Source of the DNA: Pseudorhizobium xiangyangii
GTDB lineage: Bacteria; Pseudomonadota; Alphaproteobacteria; Rhizobiales; Rhizobiaceae
Length of the DNA: 64,000 nucleotides
Direction of reading: 5' to 3'
Assembly (NCBI RefSeq): GCF_020531965.1
Contig: NZ_JAJAWH010000024.1
Coordinates: 1 to 64,000 of the forward strand
The notes under the pieces are model-generated. The model was not told the DNA's origin and made no database searches. It saw nothing but the letters and a program-made list of their open reading frames with translations. Position numbers and translations under genes: made by a program. Shown here piece after piece: positions 43,237 to 52,101 of this stretch (positions within the stretch are counted from its first letter, which is position 1; every line of letters begins with the position of its first letter).

Positions 43237-44331
43237 TCACTCCGCCGGCTGGCGTTTCACAGCACGTGCCTTGTGCGGCATCGCCCGCGGTCGCGGAACA
43301 TCCTGTCCATCGCTGGCCCGCAGTACCAGATCGGCACCCACCAGCATCTTGACCGAAGGTTGGCTTTCGGCGGCGTTGATGAGGTCGTCCAGGATCGTCA
43401 CCGCAAGGTAGCCGATCTTGCGCTTAGAAACCTCGATCGTCGTCAGCGATGGCTCGGTCGTGGCGCTTTGCGGCAGGTTGTCGAAACCGATGATCGAGAC
43501 GTCAGCCGGAACCCGAACACCGAATTCTTTCAGCGCCTTCATGAAGCCATAGGCGATGATGTCGTTGGTGCAGAAATAGCAGTCAGCGAGATCGAGCCCG
43601 CCTTCCATGAGCACGCGCGTATCTTCGTAAGCACCGTCATGGGTGGACTCGATCGAAAGGACGTCGCTTTCACGCACCTTCAGGCCAAGCCGTGCCATGT
43701 TCTTGAAAAACGCGTCCTGCCTAAGCCGGAAGTTCGTCGTGTCGACGTGGCTGGCGACAAAGCCGATCCGCTGGAAGCCATGGCTGCGGAACCGTGACAG
43801 CACCTTATAGACGGCATCCTCGTTGTTCATGTCGACGAAATTGGCGTCCACAACGTCATAGAACGTGTCGATGAATACGGTCGGAAAGCCGATGCCCTGA
43901 ATGAGCCGTATGTCATCTTCGGTCAGTTCCGTGCCGAGCGCGATGACCCCGCTGATCGGCGCGCCGGCAAGCGATTCCGCGACGGCACTGATCGCCTGCC
44001 CCTCGAAACTGACGACCTCCAGCGTGTAGTTCCGCCTTGTCGCTTCTGCTGACATTCCGTCGATATAGTCCGAGATGAAGACGCTGTGATCGCGGTTCAC
44101 CGTATGGCCGTGCTTGGAAATCTTGAGGAATCGAAGCGTCTCGCCGCCGCCTTCGCTACCGCCCTTCAGGCTGCGCGGAACGTAATTAAGCCTGGCGACC
44201 GCTTCCAGCACCCGGGCGCGCGTCACGCCGGGAATATCGCCCTTACCATTGAGCACAAGGGAGACGGTTGCCGGGGAGACCCCAGCCGCCTGCGCGATAT
44301 CCCGAAGTGTCAGTTTCTTCGCCGTTTTCAT
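43237..44331 (-). CDS. LacI-family transcriptional repressor
   Basis: A 364-residue LacI/GalR regulator. The N-terminal helix-turn-helix and hinge read LTLRDIAQAAGVSPATVSLVLNG, followed by the periplasmic-binding-like core (VIALGTELTEDD, CYFCTNDIIAYGFMKALKE, VSIIGFDNLPQSA). It is divergent from the ribose-type ABC operon. Three TTTASTAAA-type palindromes lie between them, placed to repress both units. The inducer is presumably the sugar or a phosphorylated derivative. Confidence 0.95.
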   Translation of the reverse strand: MKTAKKLTLRDIAQAAGVSPATVSLVLNGKGDIPGVTRARVLEAVARLNYVPRSLKGGSEGGGETLRFLKISKHGHTVNRDHSVFISDYIDGMSAEATRRNYTLEVVSFEGQAISAVAESLAGAPISGVIALGTELTEDDIRLIQGIGFPTVFIDTFYDVVDANFVDMNNEDAVYKVLSRFRSHGFQRIGFVASHVDTTNFRLRQDAFFKNMARLGLKVRESDVLSIESTHDGAYEDTRVLMEGGLDLADCYFCTNDIIAYGFMKALKEFGVRVPADVSIIGFDNLPQSATTEPSLTTIEVSKRKIGYLAVTILDDLINAAESQPSVKMLVGADLVLRASDGQDVPRPRAMPHKARAVKRQPAE

Positions 44332-44372
44332 TCGGGCTGAGGACCTCTAAATCAGTTCAAGCATCCAAGTAT

Positions 44373-44383
44373 GTTTAGTAAAC
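44373..44383. promoter_or_regulatory. LacI-type operator 1, GTTTAGTAAAC
   Basis: An 11-bp palindrome centred 47 bases upstream of the LacI start at 44331. Same core as two sites near 44490 and 44510. Probably mediates autorepression and, with the others, DNA looping. Confidence 0.65.
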
Positions 44384-44484
44384 GGTCCAGTCATCTATCC
44401 GAGCGTTATGACAATTCATGGCCCCGCGCAACCGTAAAGGCCAACCAAAAAACCACTTGCTAAAGGAAAAATGCTTTGGTAGCC

Positions 44485-44515
44485 CTTTAGTAAAGCTCGC
44501 GCTTGTTTACTAAAC
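44485..44515. promoter_or_regulatory. LacI-type operators 2 and 3, CTTTAGTAAAG and GTTTACTAAAC
   Basis: Two palindromes at 44485-44495 and 44505-44515, 20 bases centre to centre (about two helical turns), directly upstream of the first permease start at 44530. The second almost touches its ribosome site GGGGAGGAG, so repressor binding would block transcription. Confidence 0.7.
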
Positions 44516-44529
44516 ATGGGGAGGAGACC

Positions 44530-45561
44530 ATGCATAAAACCGGCGAGCAGCTGGTCATGCTTGTCGTGATCAACTGCGTTCTGCTTGCAGTAGGTGCTGC
44601 AATTTCAGGCGGTACGTTTCTCTCTGTGTTCAATCTTCAATCCATGGCAAGCCAGGTACCGGAAATCGGCCTGCTCGCGATCGGCGTCATGCTGGCGATG
44701 TGTGCTGGCAATGGTGGCATCGACCTGTCGGGAATTGCACTCGCAAATCTTTCCGGTGTCCTGTCGGCGGTAATCCTCTCGTCCTTCCTGTCGAGCTCCG
44801 ACAGCGAAATGGCCTTCAGCCTCGCCTTCATGGCCATGACCGTCGGCGTCGGCTTGGCAGGGGGGATTATCAACGGCCTGCTCATCTCGAAACTCAACAT
44901 CACGCCGATCCTTTGCACGCTGGGCACCCAGATGACCTTCATGGGTCTTGCGGTCGTCGTGTCTGGCGGCAGGGCGACGACGGTTGGCAGTCCGGATCTG
45001 CTGTCCCGCATCGGCAACGATATGTTTCTGGGAATGCCGATCAGCTTCCTGATTTTTGCAATCGTCGCGGCGCTGATTGCCGCCGTGCTGAAATTCACCC
45101 CTTACGGCCTCTGGCTGATGCTGATGGGTACGAACCCGAAGGCTGCCGTTTATGCTGGTTTCCCGCGCACGGGCATTATCGTTGGTACCTATGCGCTCAG
45201 CGGCACGCTGTCCGGCCTCGCCGGGATGATCATAGCCGCCCGCAACGTCAACGTGAAGTTCGACTACGGCAGCTCCTACCTGCTGATCGCGATCCTGATC
45301 GTCGTGATGGCCGGGGTAAAGCCGGAAGGCGGCTACGGCCGGGTCGTGTGCGTCGTCCTCAGCGCTATCGCGCTGCAGCTGATGTCGAGCCTCTTGAATT
45401 TCGGCGGCCTGTCCAACTTCGTGCGCGATTTCGCCTGGGGGCTGCTGCTCCTGACCTTCCTCGCCGTCGGTCGCTACGACGTCGTCGGCTTCCTGATGCC
45501 TTTCAAAGGACAACTCAAATCTTCGGCGCCAAGCCCTCAGGCACCGAAGCCAAACAACTGA
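44530..45561 (+). CDS. Ribose-type sugar ABC transporter permease
   Basis: A 343-residue permease of the RbsC/BPD_transp_2 family with eight to ten hydrophobic segments and LMLMGTNPKAAVYAGFPRTGI, the conserved cytoplasmic loop with its GxN-A pattern. ATG at 44530 follows GGGGAGGAG; an in-frame upstream start lies within operator 3 and is unlikely. First gene of the sugar operon; a second permease is at 48234. Confidence 0.94.
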   Translation: MHKTGEQLVMLVVINCVLLAVGAAISGGTFLSVFNLQSMASQVPEIGLLAIGVMLAMCAGNGGIDLSGIALANLSGVLSAVILSSFLSSSDSEMAFSLAFMAMTVGVGLAGGIINGLLISKLNITPILCTLGTQMTFMGLAVVVSGGRATTVGSPDLLSRIGNDMFLGMPISFLIFAIVAALIAAVLKFTPYGLWLMLMGTNPKAAVYAGFPRTGIIVGTYALSGTLSGLAGMIIAARNVNVKFDYGSSYLLIAILIVVMAGVKPEGGYGRVVCVVLSAIALQLMSSLLNFGGLSNFVRDFAWGLLLLTFLAVGRYDVVGFLMPFKGQLKSSAPSPQAPKPNN

Positions 45562-45581
45562 GGGATCTCGTGGAGGAGAAA

Positions 45582-46592
45582 ATGAAAGCAATATCGAAAC
45601 ATATTCTGATCGGCGGCGTCGCAATCACCGCCCTTCTCTCCGGCACCGTTGGACCGCTGATGGCCCAGGATAAGCCGGTCATCGCAACGGTCGTCAAGAT
45701 CAGCGGCATTCCGTGGTTCGACCGCATGAACACTGGCGTCGAGGCTTACCAGGAGGCCAATCCGGATGTCGTCGCGACCCAGAGCGGCCCGGCAACCGCC
45801 GATGCAGCCCAGCAGTTGCAGATCATCCAGGACCTGATCGCCAAGGGCGTCACCGCGCTTGCCGTCGTACCGATGGATCCGGCCGTAATCGAAGGAACGC
45901 TGAAGCGTGCCATGGACCGCGGCATCGTCGTCGTCACCCATGAGGCCGACAACCAGAAGAACACCCACGCTGATGTCGAGGCCTTCGACAACACTGATTA
46001 TGGTGCGGCGCTGAACGTACGCCTGGCCGAATGCATGGGCAACAAGGGCAAGTGGACGACCTTCGTCGGCTCGCTCGGCAGCCGCACACACATCCAATGG
46101 GTCACGGCCGGCGAAGAAAACGCCAAGAAGCATCCGGACATGCAACTCGTCGATCCGAACAACGAGTCCTTCGACGATGCCAACGCCACCTACGAAAAGG
46201 CCAAGGAGATCTTGCGCAAGCACCCGGATATCAAAGGCTTCCAGACTTCGGCCGGCAACGACGTTCTCGGCGTCGGCCGCGCCATCGATGAAGCCGGCCT
46301 GTCAGGCAAGGTATGCCTCGTCGGCACCGGCCTGCCGAACCCGTCCGCAGACCTGCTCGAGTCCGGCGCCATCACCGCAATTGGCTTCTGGGATCCGCAG
46401 AAGGCCGGCATGGCGATGAATGCTGTCGCCAGACTTCTGATCGAGAAGAAGGAAGTCAAGGACGGAATCGACCTCGGCGTTCCGGGCTACGAAAAGGTAA
46501 CCGTCAAGAAGGGTGCCGGTGACGGTCTGCTGATCGTCGGCAACGGCATGGTTCTGGCCGACAAGGCGACCTACAAGGAACACATGTTCTGA
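45582..46592 (+). CDS. Sugar ABC transporter substrate-binding protein (RbsB/LsrB type)
   Basis: A 336-residue periplasmic binding protein with a Sec leader (HILIGGVAITALLSGTVGPLMAQD). The type I fold is shown by TVVKISGIPWFDRMNTGVEAY, DLIAKGVTALAVVPMDP and QTSAGNDVLGVGRAIDEAG. The short segment PMDPAVIEGTLKRA and the ALNVRLAEC region resemble the RhaS/LsrB branch. ATG at 45582 follows TGGAGGAGAAA. Lies 20 bases after the permease. Confidence 0.93.
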   Translation: MKAISKHILIGGVAITALLSGTVGPLMAQDKPVIATVVKISGIPWFDRMNTGVEAYQEANPDVVATQSGPATADAAQQLQIIQDLIAKGVTALAVVPMDPAVIEGTLKRAMDRGIVVVTHEADNQKNTHADVEAFDNTDYGAALNVRLAECMGNKGKWTTFVGSLGSRTHIQWVTAGEENAKKHPDMQLVDPNNESFDDANATYEKAKEILRKHPDIKGFQTSAGNDVLGVGRAIDEAGLSGKVCLVGTGLPNPSADLLESGAITAIGFWDPQKAGMAMNAVARLLIEKKEVKDGIDLGVPGYEKVTVKKGAGDGLLIVGNGMVLADKATYKEHMF

Positions 46593-46605
46593 TCCTCCCT
46601 AACAT

Positions 46606-46636
46606 TCCGGCCGGCGCGATCCATGCGCCGGCCGGA
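46606..46636 (+). terminator. Intercistronic hairpin after the sugar-binding-protein gene
   Basis: TCCGGCCGGCGC / GCGCCGGCCGGA is a perfect 12-bp stem with a 7-base loop, 13 bases past the stop at 46592 and before the ATPase. No U-run. Expected to raise binding protein over the downstream ATPase, permease and kinase genes. Confidence 0.75.
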
Positions 46637-46683
46637 CCAGGCGCGCCCATGGTGGCGATGCGCAATGAAAGAGGACTTGTTCA

Positions 46684-48237
46684 TTGTCGGCGACTTCCAA
46701 CACCAAAGAGGCATCCGGCCGTTTTCTGGAACTTCGTAATATCCAGAAATGGTTCGGCGGCGTGCACGCACTACGCGGCATCGACCTGAGGCTCGATCTA
46801 GGCCAGGCCTATCACCTCCTCGGCGAGAACGGCTGTGGCAAAAGCACCGTCATCAAGATCATGTCCGGCGCAATTCCGCCCAGTGCCGGCGAGATCATTC
46901 TCGAAGGCGAAACGCATTCGGCGATGACGCCGATCCAGTCGCTGAGCGCCGGGATCGAGACCGTGTATCAGGACCTTTCGCTGCTGCCAAACCTGACGGT
47001 TGCCGAAAATGTCGCGCTGAACGAACAACTGGTGTCCGGTCAGGGCAGGCTTGGTCGCTTCTTCGATCGCAAGCGACTGAAGGAGACCGCCGAAAAAGCG
47101 CTGGTGACCGTCGGCCTGCCCACTAGCAGCAGCTTTCTCAACACGATCGTTTCGGACCTTCCACTGGCCGCGCGCCAGCTGGTAGCAATCGCTCGCGCCA
47201 TCGCCACGCGTGCCAAGCTCGTGATCATGGACGAGCCCACTACGTCGCTGACGCGCCGTGAGGTCGACAATCTCATCCACGTGGTCGAGAGGCTGCGGCA
47301 GGAAAACGTCGCCGTGCTCTTCGTCACGCACAAGCTGGACGAATGCTACCGGATCGGCGGCAATGCGGTGGTGTTCCGCGACGGGCAATGCGTCGCCCAG
47401 GGGCCGATCGAAAACTACACCAAGAAACAGATCGCCGAACTGATGACTGGCCGGGCGATCGATTCCGCCCGTTACCGCACGGCCGAACCGATGGACGGCG
47501 AACTGTTTTCGGTCAAGGGCCTGAGTGCCGCGGGCGTGGAGCGGCTGGATTTCAGTCTCCGCAAGGGCGAGATCCTCGGTATTACCGGACTGGCGGATTC
47601 CGGCCGCAACGAACTTGCGATGGCGATCACGGGCGTGTCGCCGGCCCGATCCGGCACGATCACGCTCGATGGCCGGCAGGTGACGATCCGCCGTCCCGCC
47701 GACGCGATCAATCACGGGATCGGTTATGTGCCGGAAGACCGGCTGGCGGAAGGGCTCTTCCTCGACAAGTCGATCCTCGAAAACGAGATCGCGCTGATCC
47801 TGACACGGCTATGCAACAGTTTTGGCGTCATCGACAAGCGGGCCGGCCGCGAGACTGCGGCCAGGCTCTCGGAGGAGATGCGCCTCAACACCAAGGATCT
47901 CGATATGCCGGTCGGCGCCCTTTCGGGCGGCAACCAGCAGCGCGTGCTGATCGGCCGCTGGCTTAGCATCGAGCCGAAGTTGCTGGTGCTGCACGGCCCG
48001 ACCGTCGGTGTCGATGTCGGCTCCAAAGACACGATCTACCGAGCCATACAGGCGCTCGCCGAGCGGGGCATAGGGCTGATCATCGTCAGCGACGATCTTC
48101 CCGAACTGCTGCAGAACGCCGACCGCATCCTGGTCATGAACGGCGGCAAGGTCGTTGCCGAATTCGATGCCGAACAGGCCACCGAAGACCGGCTCTACCA
48201 GGCCATGCTGACATCCAAGCTGGAGACGGCCCCATGA
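46684..48237 (+). CDS. Sugar ABC transporter ATP-binding protein, two ATPase domains
   Basis: A 517-residue tandem ATPase of the RbsA/MglA type. The first domain has Walker A GENGCGKSTVIKI, Walker B LVIMDEPTTSLT and a degenerate signature (DLPLAARQLVAIARAI). The second has GLADSGRNELAMA in place of Walker A, an intact signature LSGGNQQRVLIGRWL, and an altered Walker B reading LLVLHGPTVGVDVGSKD, where the usual Asp-Glu is His-Gly. The second site is therefore probably non-hydrolytic, as in a subset of the family. TTG at 46684 is used, with AGAGGA upstream. Its end overlaps the next gene by 4 bases. Confidence 0.93.
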   Translation: MSATSNTKEASGRFLELRNIQKWFGGVHALRGIDLRLDLGQAYHLLGENGCGKSTVIKIMSGAIPPSAGEIILEGETHSAMTPIQSLSAGIETVYQDLSLLPNLTVAENVALNEQLVSGQGRLGRFFDRKRLKETAEKALVTVGLPTSSSFLNTIVSDLPLAARQLVAIARAIATRAKLVIMDEPTTSLTRREVDNLIHVVERLRQENVAVLFVTHKLDECYRIGGNAVVFRDGQCVAQGPIENYTKKQIAELMTGRAIDSARYRTAEPMDGELFSVKGLSAAGVERLDFSLRKGEILGITGLADSGRNELAMAITGVSPARSGTITLDGRQVTIRRPADAINHGIGYVPEDRLAEGLFLDKSILENEIALILTRLCNSFGVIDKRAGRETAARLSEEMRLNTKDLDMPVGALSGGNQQRVLIGRWLSIEPKLLVLHGPTVGVDVGSKDTIYRAIQALAERGIGLIIVSDDLPELLQNADRILVMNGGKVVAEFDAEQATEDRLYQAMLTSKLETAP

Positions 48238-49268
48238 CTACTTCGCGACTGGAAGAATTACAGCAAGGCGCGGCGGAGCGGCAATCCTTCAGCATTGGCG
48301 AACTCGTTCGCCGACGGCCTGAGACAATCACGGCTGCACTGCTTGTCGCAATCTGCATCATCGTTGCGGTTGCCAACCCGGCCTTCCTGCAGCCTTCGAC
48401 CCTGGTCGATATCGGCCGCGCCAGCGTGGTGATGGGACTGTTTGCGCTGGGCGTTCTCGTCATCCTCGCGGCCGGCGGTATCGACGTATCGTTTACCGCC
48501 ATTGCAGCCTTCACGATGTATTCGCTAACGGTACTGGTGCAGAACCATCTGCCAGGCCTGCCGATTACGGTTATCCTAGTGATCGCCACGGTCGGCGGCG
48601 CACTGCTCGGTGTCATCAACGGGCTGCTGGTACACCATCTCAGGGTGCCGTCTCTGATCGTCACGATCGGCACCCAATATCTCTTCCGCGGCTTTCTTCT
48701 GTCCTTCATCGGCACGGTCTGGATCATGTCGCTGCCGCCGCAGATGGGTGCCTTCGGCCGACTTCCGCTGCTGCAGTTCGAATCCGCCAATGGCGCGACG
48801 ATCACCCTGCCCTTCTATTTCCTTGTGCTGCCGATCGCCGCCTTCGTGACCTGGCTGATCCTGAACCGCACGCTGATGGGCCGCGCGATCTTCGCCATGG
48901 GCGGCAATGCGAACATTGCCAGCCGCCTCGGCTACAACTTGAAGAAGCTGCATATCTTCATCTTCGGTTATGCCGGCGCTCTAGCCGGTCTTGCGGGCAT
49001 CATCCATGTCTGCGCCAACCGCCAGGCCAATCCCTTCGATCTCGTCGGCACCGAGATCAACGTCATCGCCGCAGTCGTGCTCGGCGGCGCCAAGATCACC
49101 GGCGGCACCGGCACGGTGCTCGGCACCATTTTGGGCGTGCTCCTGATCGTCGTCATCAACAGTGTGCTCGTGCTTGTCGGCATTCCCAGCACCTGGCAGC
49201 GGCTGGTGGTCGGTGTCTTCATCCTGCTGGCGGCGGCGTTCTTCGTCACGCGCCAACGCAATAAATAG
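48234..49268 (+). CDS. Ribose-type sugar ABC transporter permease
   Basis: A 344-residue second permease of the RbsC family. LVILAAGGIDVSFTAIAAF, FAMGGNANIASRLGYNLKKL and VVLGGAKITGGTGTVLGT are characteristic. ATGA overlap with the ATPase gene at 48234-48237 indicates coupled translation. Likely forms a heterodimeric channel with the permease at 44530. Confidence 0.94.
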   Translation: MTTSRLEELQQGAAERQSFSIGELVRRRPETITAALLVAICIIVAVANPAFLQPSTLVDIGRASVVMGLFALGVLVILAAGGIDVSFTAIAAFTMYSLTVLVQNHLPGLPITVILVIATVGGALLGVINGLLVHHLRVPSLIVTIGTQYLFRGFLLSFIGTVWIMSLPPQMGAFGRLPLLQFESANGATITLPFYFLVLPIAAFVTWLILNRTLMGRAIFAMGGNANIASRLGYNLKKLHIFIFGYAGALAGLAGIIHVCANRQANPFDLVGTEINVIAAVVLGGAKITGGTGTVLGTILGVLLIVVINSVLVLVGIPSTWQRLVVGVFILLAAAFFVTRQRNK

Positions 49269-49286
49269 GCTTATCCGGAGGAACCC

Positions 49287-50288
49287 ATGAAAAAATTCCT
49301 GAACGATCCCGTGAACTTCGTCGACGAGATGCTGGACGGCATCTACCGCGCCCATCCCGAAGTGACCTATACGGCCGAAGACAAACGCTGCATGGTCACC
49401 GCAAAGCCGAAGACCGGTAAGGTCGGCATCGCGACCGGCGGCGGCTCCGGCCACCTGCCGCTTTTCCTCGGTTATGTCGGTGACGGCATGCTGGACGGGG
49501 CGGCCGTCGGCGGCGTCTTCCAATCGCCAAGCTCCGAGCAAATGTATCAAGTCACCAAGGCGATCGATCAGGGCGCCGGCGTTCTCTACATCTACGGAAA
49601 CTACAGCGGCGACATCATCAACTTCGACATGGCCGCCGAACTCGCAGATCTCGACGGCATCCAGGTCAAGCAATGCGTCGGAAATGATGACGTCGCCTCT
49701 TCGAAGGTCGGCGAGGAACACAAGCGCCGCGGCGTGGCCGGCATCTATTTCGTTTACAAGGCAGCGGGTGCTGCTGCAGCCGAAGGCCTGTCACTCGACG
49801 AGGTTCACCGGCTTGCCGAGAAGGCCCGCCTGCGCACCCGTACGATGGGTGTCGCGCTTTCGAGCTGCGTCGTGCCGGAAATCGGCCATGCAACCTTCTC
49901 CATCGGCGAGGACGAGATGGAAATCGGCATGGGCATCCATGGCGAGCCGGGCATCAGCCGCAAGAAGCTCGGCGCTGCCGATGCGGTCGTCGACGAGATG
50001 ATGGAACGCATCTTCGCCGAGCAGGACTACAAGTCCGGCGACGAAGTGGCTGTCCTGATGAACGGGCTCGGCGGCACGCCGCTGGAAGAACTCTACATCC
50101 TGTTCCGCCGCGTTGCGCAGTTGCTGGAAGGCCGCGGTGTCAAGGCGAAGCACGTCTGGGTCGGTGAATTCGCCACCTCGATGGAGATGGCAGGTGCTTC
50201 CGTCTCGATCCTGCATCTCGATGCGGAACTGGATCGCCTCGTCGCGGCACCGGCCAACACACCCTTCTTCAAACATTTCTCAAACTGA
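49287..50288 (+). CDS. dhaK: Dihydroxyacetone kinase-type kinase, K subunit
   Basis: A 333-residue DhaK-domain protein. The dihydroxyacetone-binding loop TGGGSGHLPLFLGYVGDGMLDG lies near residue 50, and the histidine that forms the covalent hemiaminal with the keto substrate is in GMGIHGEPG near residue 215. PGISRKKLGAADAVVDEMM is typical. AGGAGG precedes ATG 49287. With the L subunit at 50301 it forms a split kinase. No DhaM gene is present, so the phosphate donor is probably ATP. In Rhizobiales, DhaK-type kinases phosphorylate not only dihydroxyacetone but also erythrulose and apulose-like keto-sugars, so the substrate is likely a ketose from the importer. Confidence 0.93.
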   Translation: MKKFLNDPVNFVDEMLDGIYRAHPEVTYTAEDKRCMVTAKPKTGKVGIATGGGSGHLPLFLGYVGDGMLDGAAVGGVFQSPSSEQMYQVTKAIDQGAGVLYIYGNYSGDIINFDMAAELADLDGIQVKQCVGNDDVASSKVGEEHKRRGVAGIYFVYKAAGAAAAEGLSLDEVHRLAEKARLRTRTMGVALSSCVVPEIGHATFSIGEDEMEIGMGIHGEPGISRKKLGAADAVVDEMMERIFAEQDYKSGDEVAVLMNGLGGTPLEELYILFRRVAQLLEGRGVKAKHVWVGEFATSMEMAGASVSILHLDAELDRLVAAPANTPFFKHFSN

Positions 50289-50300
50289 GGACGAGAGGCC

Positions 50301-50942
50301 ATGGACGCCATCACAGCTTCCGATCTGATCCTCCTGTTCGGTGCCTGGAAGCAGCTTTTCGCTGAACAGCGGGAATTCCTGATCGCTCTCGACGGCAAGG
50401 TCGGCGACAGCGATCTAGGCATCACCATGAGCAAATCCTTTGCAGCGGCGGCCGAAGCCGTTGAAGCCGAAGGCGAAGCCGCCGGCATCGCCAAATTGCT
50501 GCGCACCGCCGGCGCCACCATGGCGCGGACGGCGCCTTCCACCATGGGTACGCTGACGGCAACGGGCTTCCTGCGTGCCAGCAAGGCCGTAGAAACTGCG
50601 GCATCGCTTGGCACGCCCGAGATGGCGGCGTTTTGGGCGGCCTATCGTGACGGGATCGCGGAACGCGGCAAGGCCAAGGTTGGCGACAAGACCATCGTCG
50701 ATGTTCTCGACCCGGTTGCCCGCACCTTGGAGGAACAGGCAGCAGCCGGCGTTTCGCTGGCTCCCGCCCTTGCCGCAGCGGCGGCTGCGGCAGAAGACGC
50801 GCTGGAACAGACCAAGACGCTGGTCGCCCAGCATGGCAAGGCCGCGGCCTTCCAAGAGAAAACGGTCGGTCTTCAGGATGCGGGCGCGACCGTCGGTGCG
50901 CTCATCTTGAGAGAGCTCAGCAAATTCGCTTCCGCCCAATAG
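50301..50942 (+). CDS. dhaL: Dihydroxyacetone kinase-type kinase, L subunit
   Basis: A 213-residue helical-barrel DhaL subunit that carries the nucleotide. The Mg/nucleotide-binding aspartates are in LDGKVGDSDLGITMSKSF near residue 30, and TMARTAPSTMGTLTATGF matches the family's glycine/serine phosphate loop. 12 bases after dhaK. Last gene of the operon; the sequence after it shows no clear terminator. Confidence 0.93.
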   Translation: MDAITASDLILLFGAWKQLFAEQREFLIALDGKVGDSDLGITMSKSFAAAAEAVEAEGEAAGIAKLLRTAGATMARTAPSTMGTLTATGFLRASKAVETAASLGTPEMAAFWAAYRDGIAERGKAKVGDKTIVDVLDPVARTLEEQAAAGVSLAPALAAAAAAAEDALEQTKTLVAQHGKAAAFQEKTVGLQDAGATVGALILRELSKFASAQ

Positions 50943-51149
50943 TTACAAGAAGGCGTGCGCTACGAATTCGGCCGGATCGGCGTCGATCTCTTTCAAAGCG
51001 CCGGATCGCGCCTACATCCGTTAGCAGAGCATCCTCATGCAGATACCGCCGGAAACCACAGCTGAGGTCCTATTGAATACACAACTTGAGCTTTGATAGC
51101 CGGCGCCCAGCCGTTCGATTTGTCTATTAAATCGGCTGGAATGTGCTTG

Positions 51150-52034
51150 TTATTCGAGGCTTCTTGTCAGATCATCGAATAGTTCATCGACGCTCAGTAT
51201 CCTGTCAATAAGCCCTTGCTGGTAAGAGTAGTTGATAATGGTCTCGAGCGTTGCGCGATTTGCTTCGACGCCATAGGGGCGCGTGTCGAAACCCTTCAAT
51301 CCAGCTTTCGCCTTGCTCTCCTTCAGCATGCTATACAATTCGCGAACGAGGTCGGGACGATCCTTCGAAAGATCCTGACGCACGACAAAGACATGGTTCA
51401 GGGGAATGACGCCGGTTCGCTCGAACCAGGCTTGAGCGGCGGCATGCGGATCGGGAATTACGGTCTTGAGACGCGGATCGTCGGGCATGTTGCTGCCGAG
51501 CATCGCCGCATCCAGAGAGCCGTCCAGCAACATATTCACGAGCTTCTGGCCAGGCTCGCCGCGCGTCACGTTCGCCGGCTCCTGGTATCCCTCGACATGG
51601 GCGTCCTCGAAACAAACCCATGTGATCTTGTCGAGGTTCACGCCATACTCGTTCTGCAAGATACCTCGGACCCAGGCGCCGGTGGTCTGTGTGTAAGCAC
51701 GGACGCCCACTCGCTTTCCCTCCAGATCCCGCGGTTGAAGCACACGATTCTCTGCATTGTAGGCGATGCAGTGATGCTGGAAGCGTCCCGAGATCGGGGC
51801 AGGGACAAGCACAAGCGGGGCGCCGCGCGCCTTCGCCATCAGGAACGTCACGATCGCAAGCTCCCCCGCCTGGAAGGCCGCCTCCCGAACAAAGGCCTTG
51901 AAGCCCAGGTTCGATGGGTCGTAGTCAGCGTATTCCAGCCGCAGCAGTGGGGAGCTGACTTCGCCGTTGCGAAGTGCGCGGGTAACGCCATACTCAGCCA
52001 GAAGTGTGTAGATCGGAGTCTGCGTCTCAGCCAT
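51150..52034 (-). CDS. 4,5-dihydroxyphthalate decarboxylase-like/binding-protein-fold protein
   Basis: A 294-residue protein of the type II binding-protein fold related to Pht5-type decarboxylases, without a signal peptide. Landmarks are GELAIVTFLMAKARG, FQHHCIAYNAENRVL, VRAYTQTTGAWVRGIL, TWVCFEDAHVEGY, GSNMPDDPRLKTVIPDP and the C-terminal SVDELFDD. It is nearly colinear with the protein at 56343 and more distant from those at 54444 and 22240. Last gene of a seven-gene minus-strand operon with LigJ. Annotation pipelines may call it an ABC binding protein, but the missing leader argues for a cytoplasmic role. Confidence 0.75.
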   Translation of the reverse strand: MAETQTPIYTLLAEYGVTRALRNGEVSSPLLRLEYADYDPSNLGFKAFVREAAFQAGELAIVTFLMAKARGAPLVLVPAPISGRFQHHCIAYNAENRVLQPRDLEGKRVGVRAYTQTTGAWVRGILQNEYGVNLDKITWVCFEDAHVEGYQEPANVTRGEPGQKLVNMLLDGSLDAAMLGSNMPDDPRLKTVIPDPHAAAQAWFERTGVIPLNHVFVVRQDLSKDRPDLVRELYSMLKESKAKAGLKGFDTRPYGVEANRATLETIINYSYQQGLIDRILSVDELFDDLTRSLE

Positions 52035-52101
52035 TTCGGTTCTCCTCTATCCTCGGATTTTTTTGGCGGAGACAGCACGCGCCTCCACCGTATTCTTGTG
52101 C

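Noticed and set aside
44700-46592. A 630-codon frame that would fuse upstream sequence to the sugar-binding protein
   Set aside because: The upstream 294 codons are an out-of-frame shadow of the permease gene; ATG at 45582 with TGGAGGAG and a signal peptide marks the true start.
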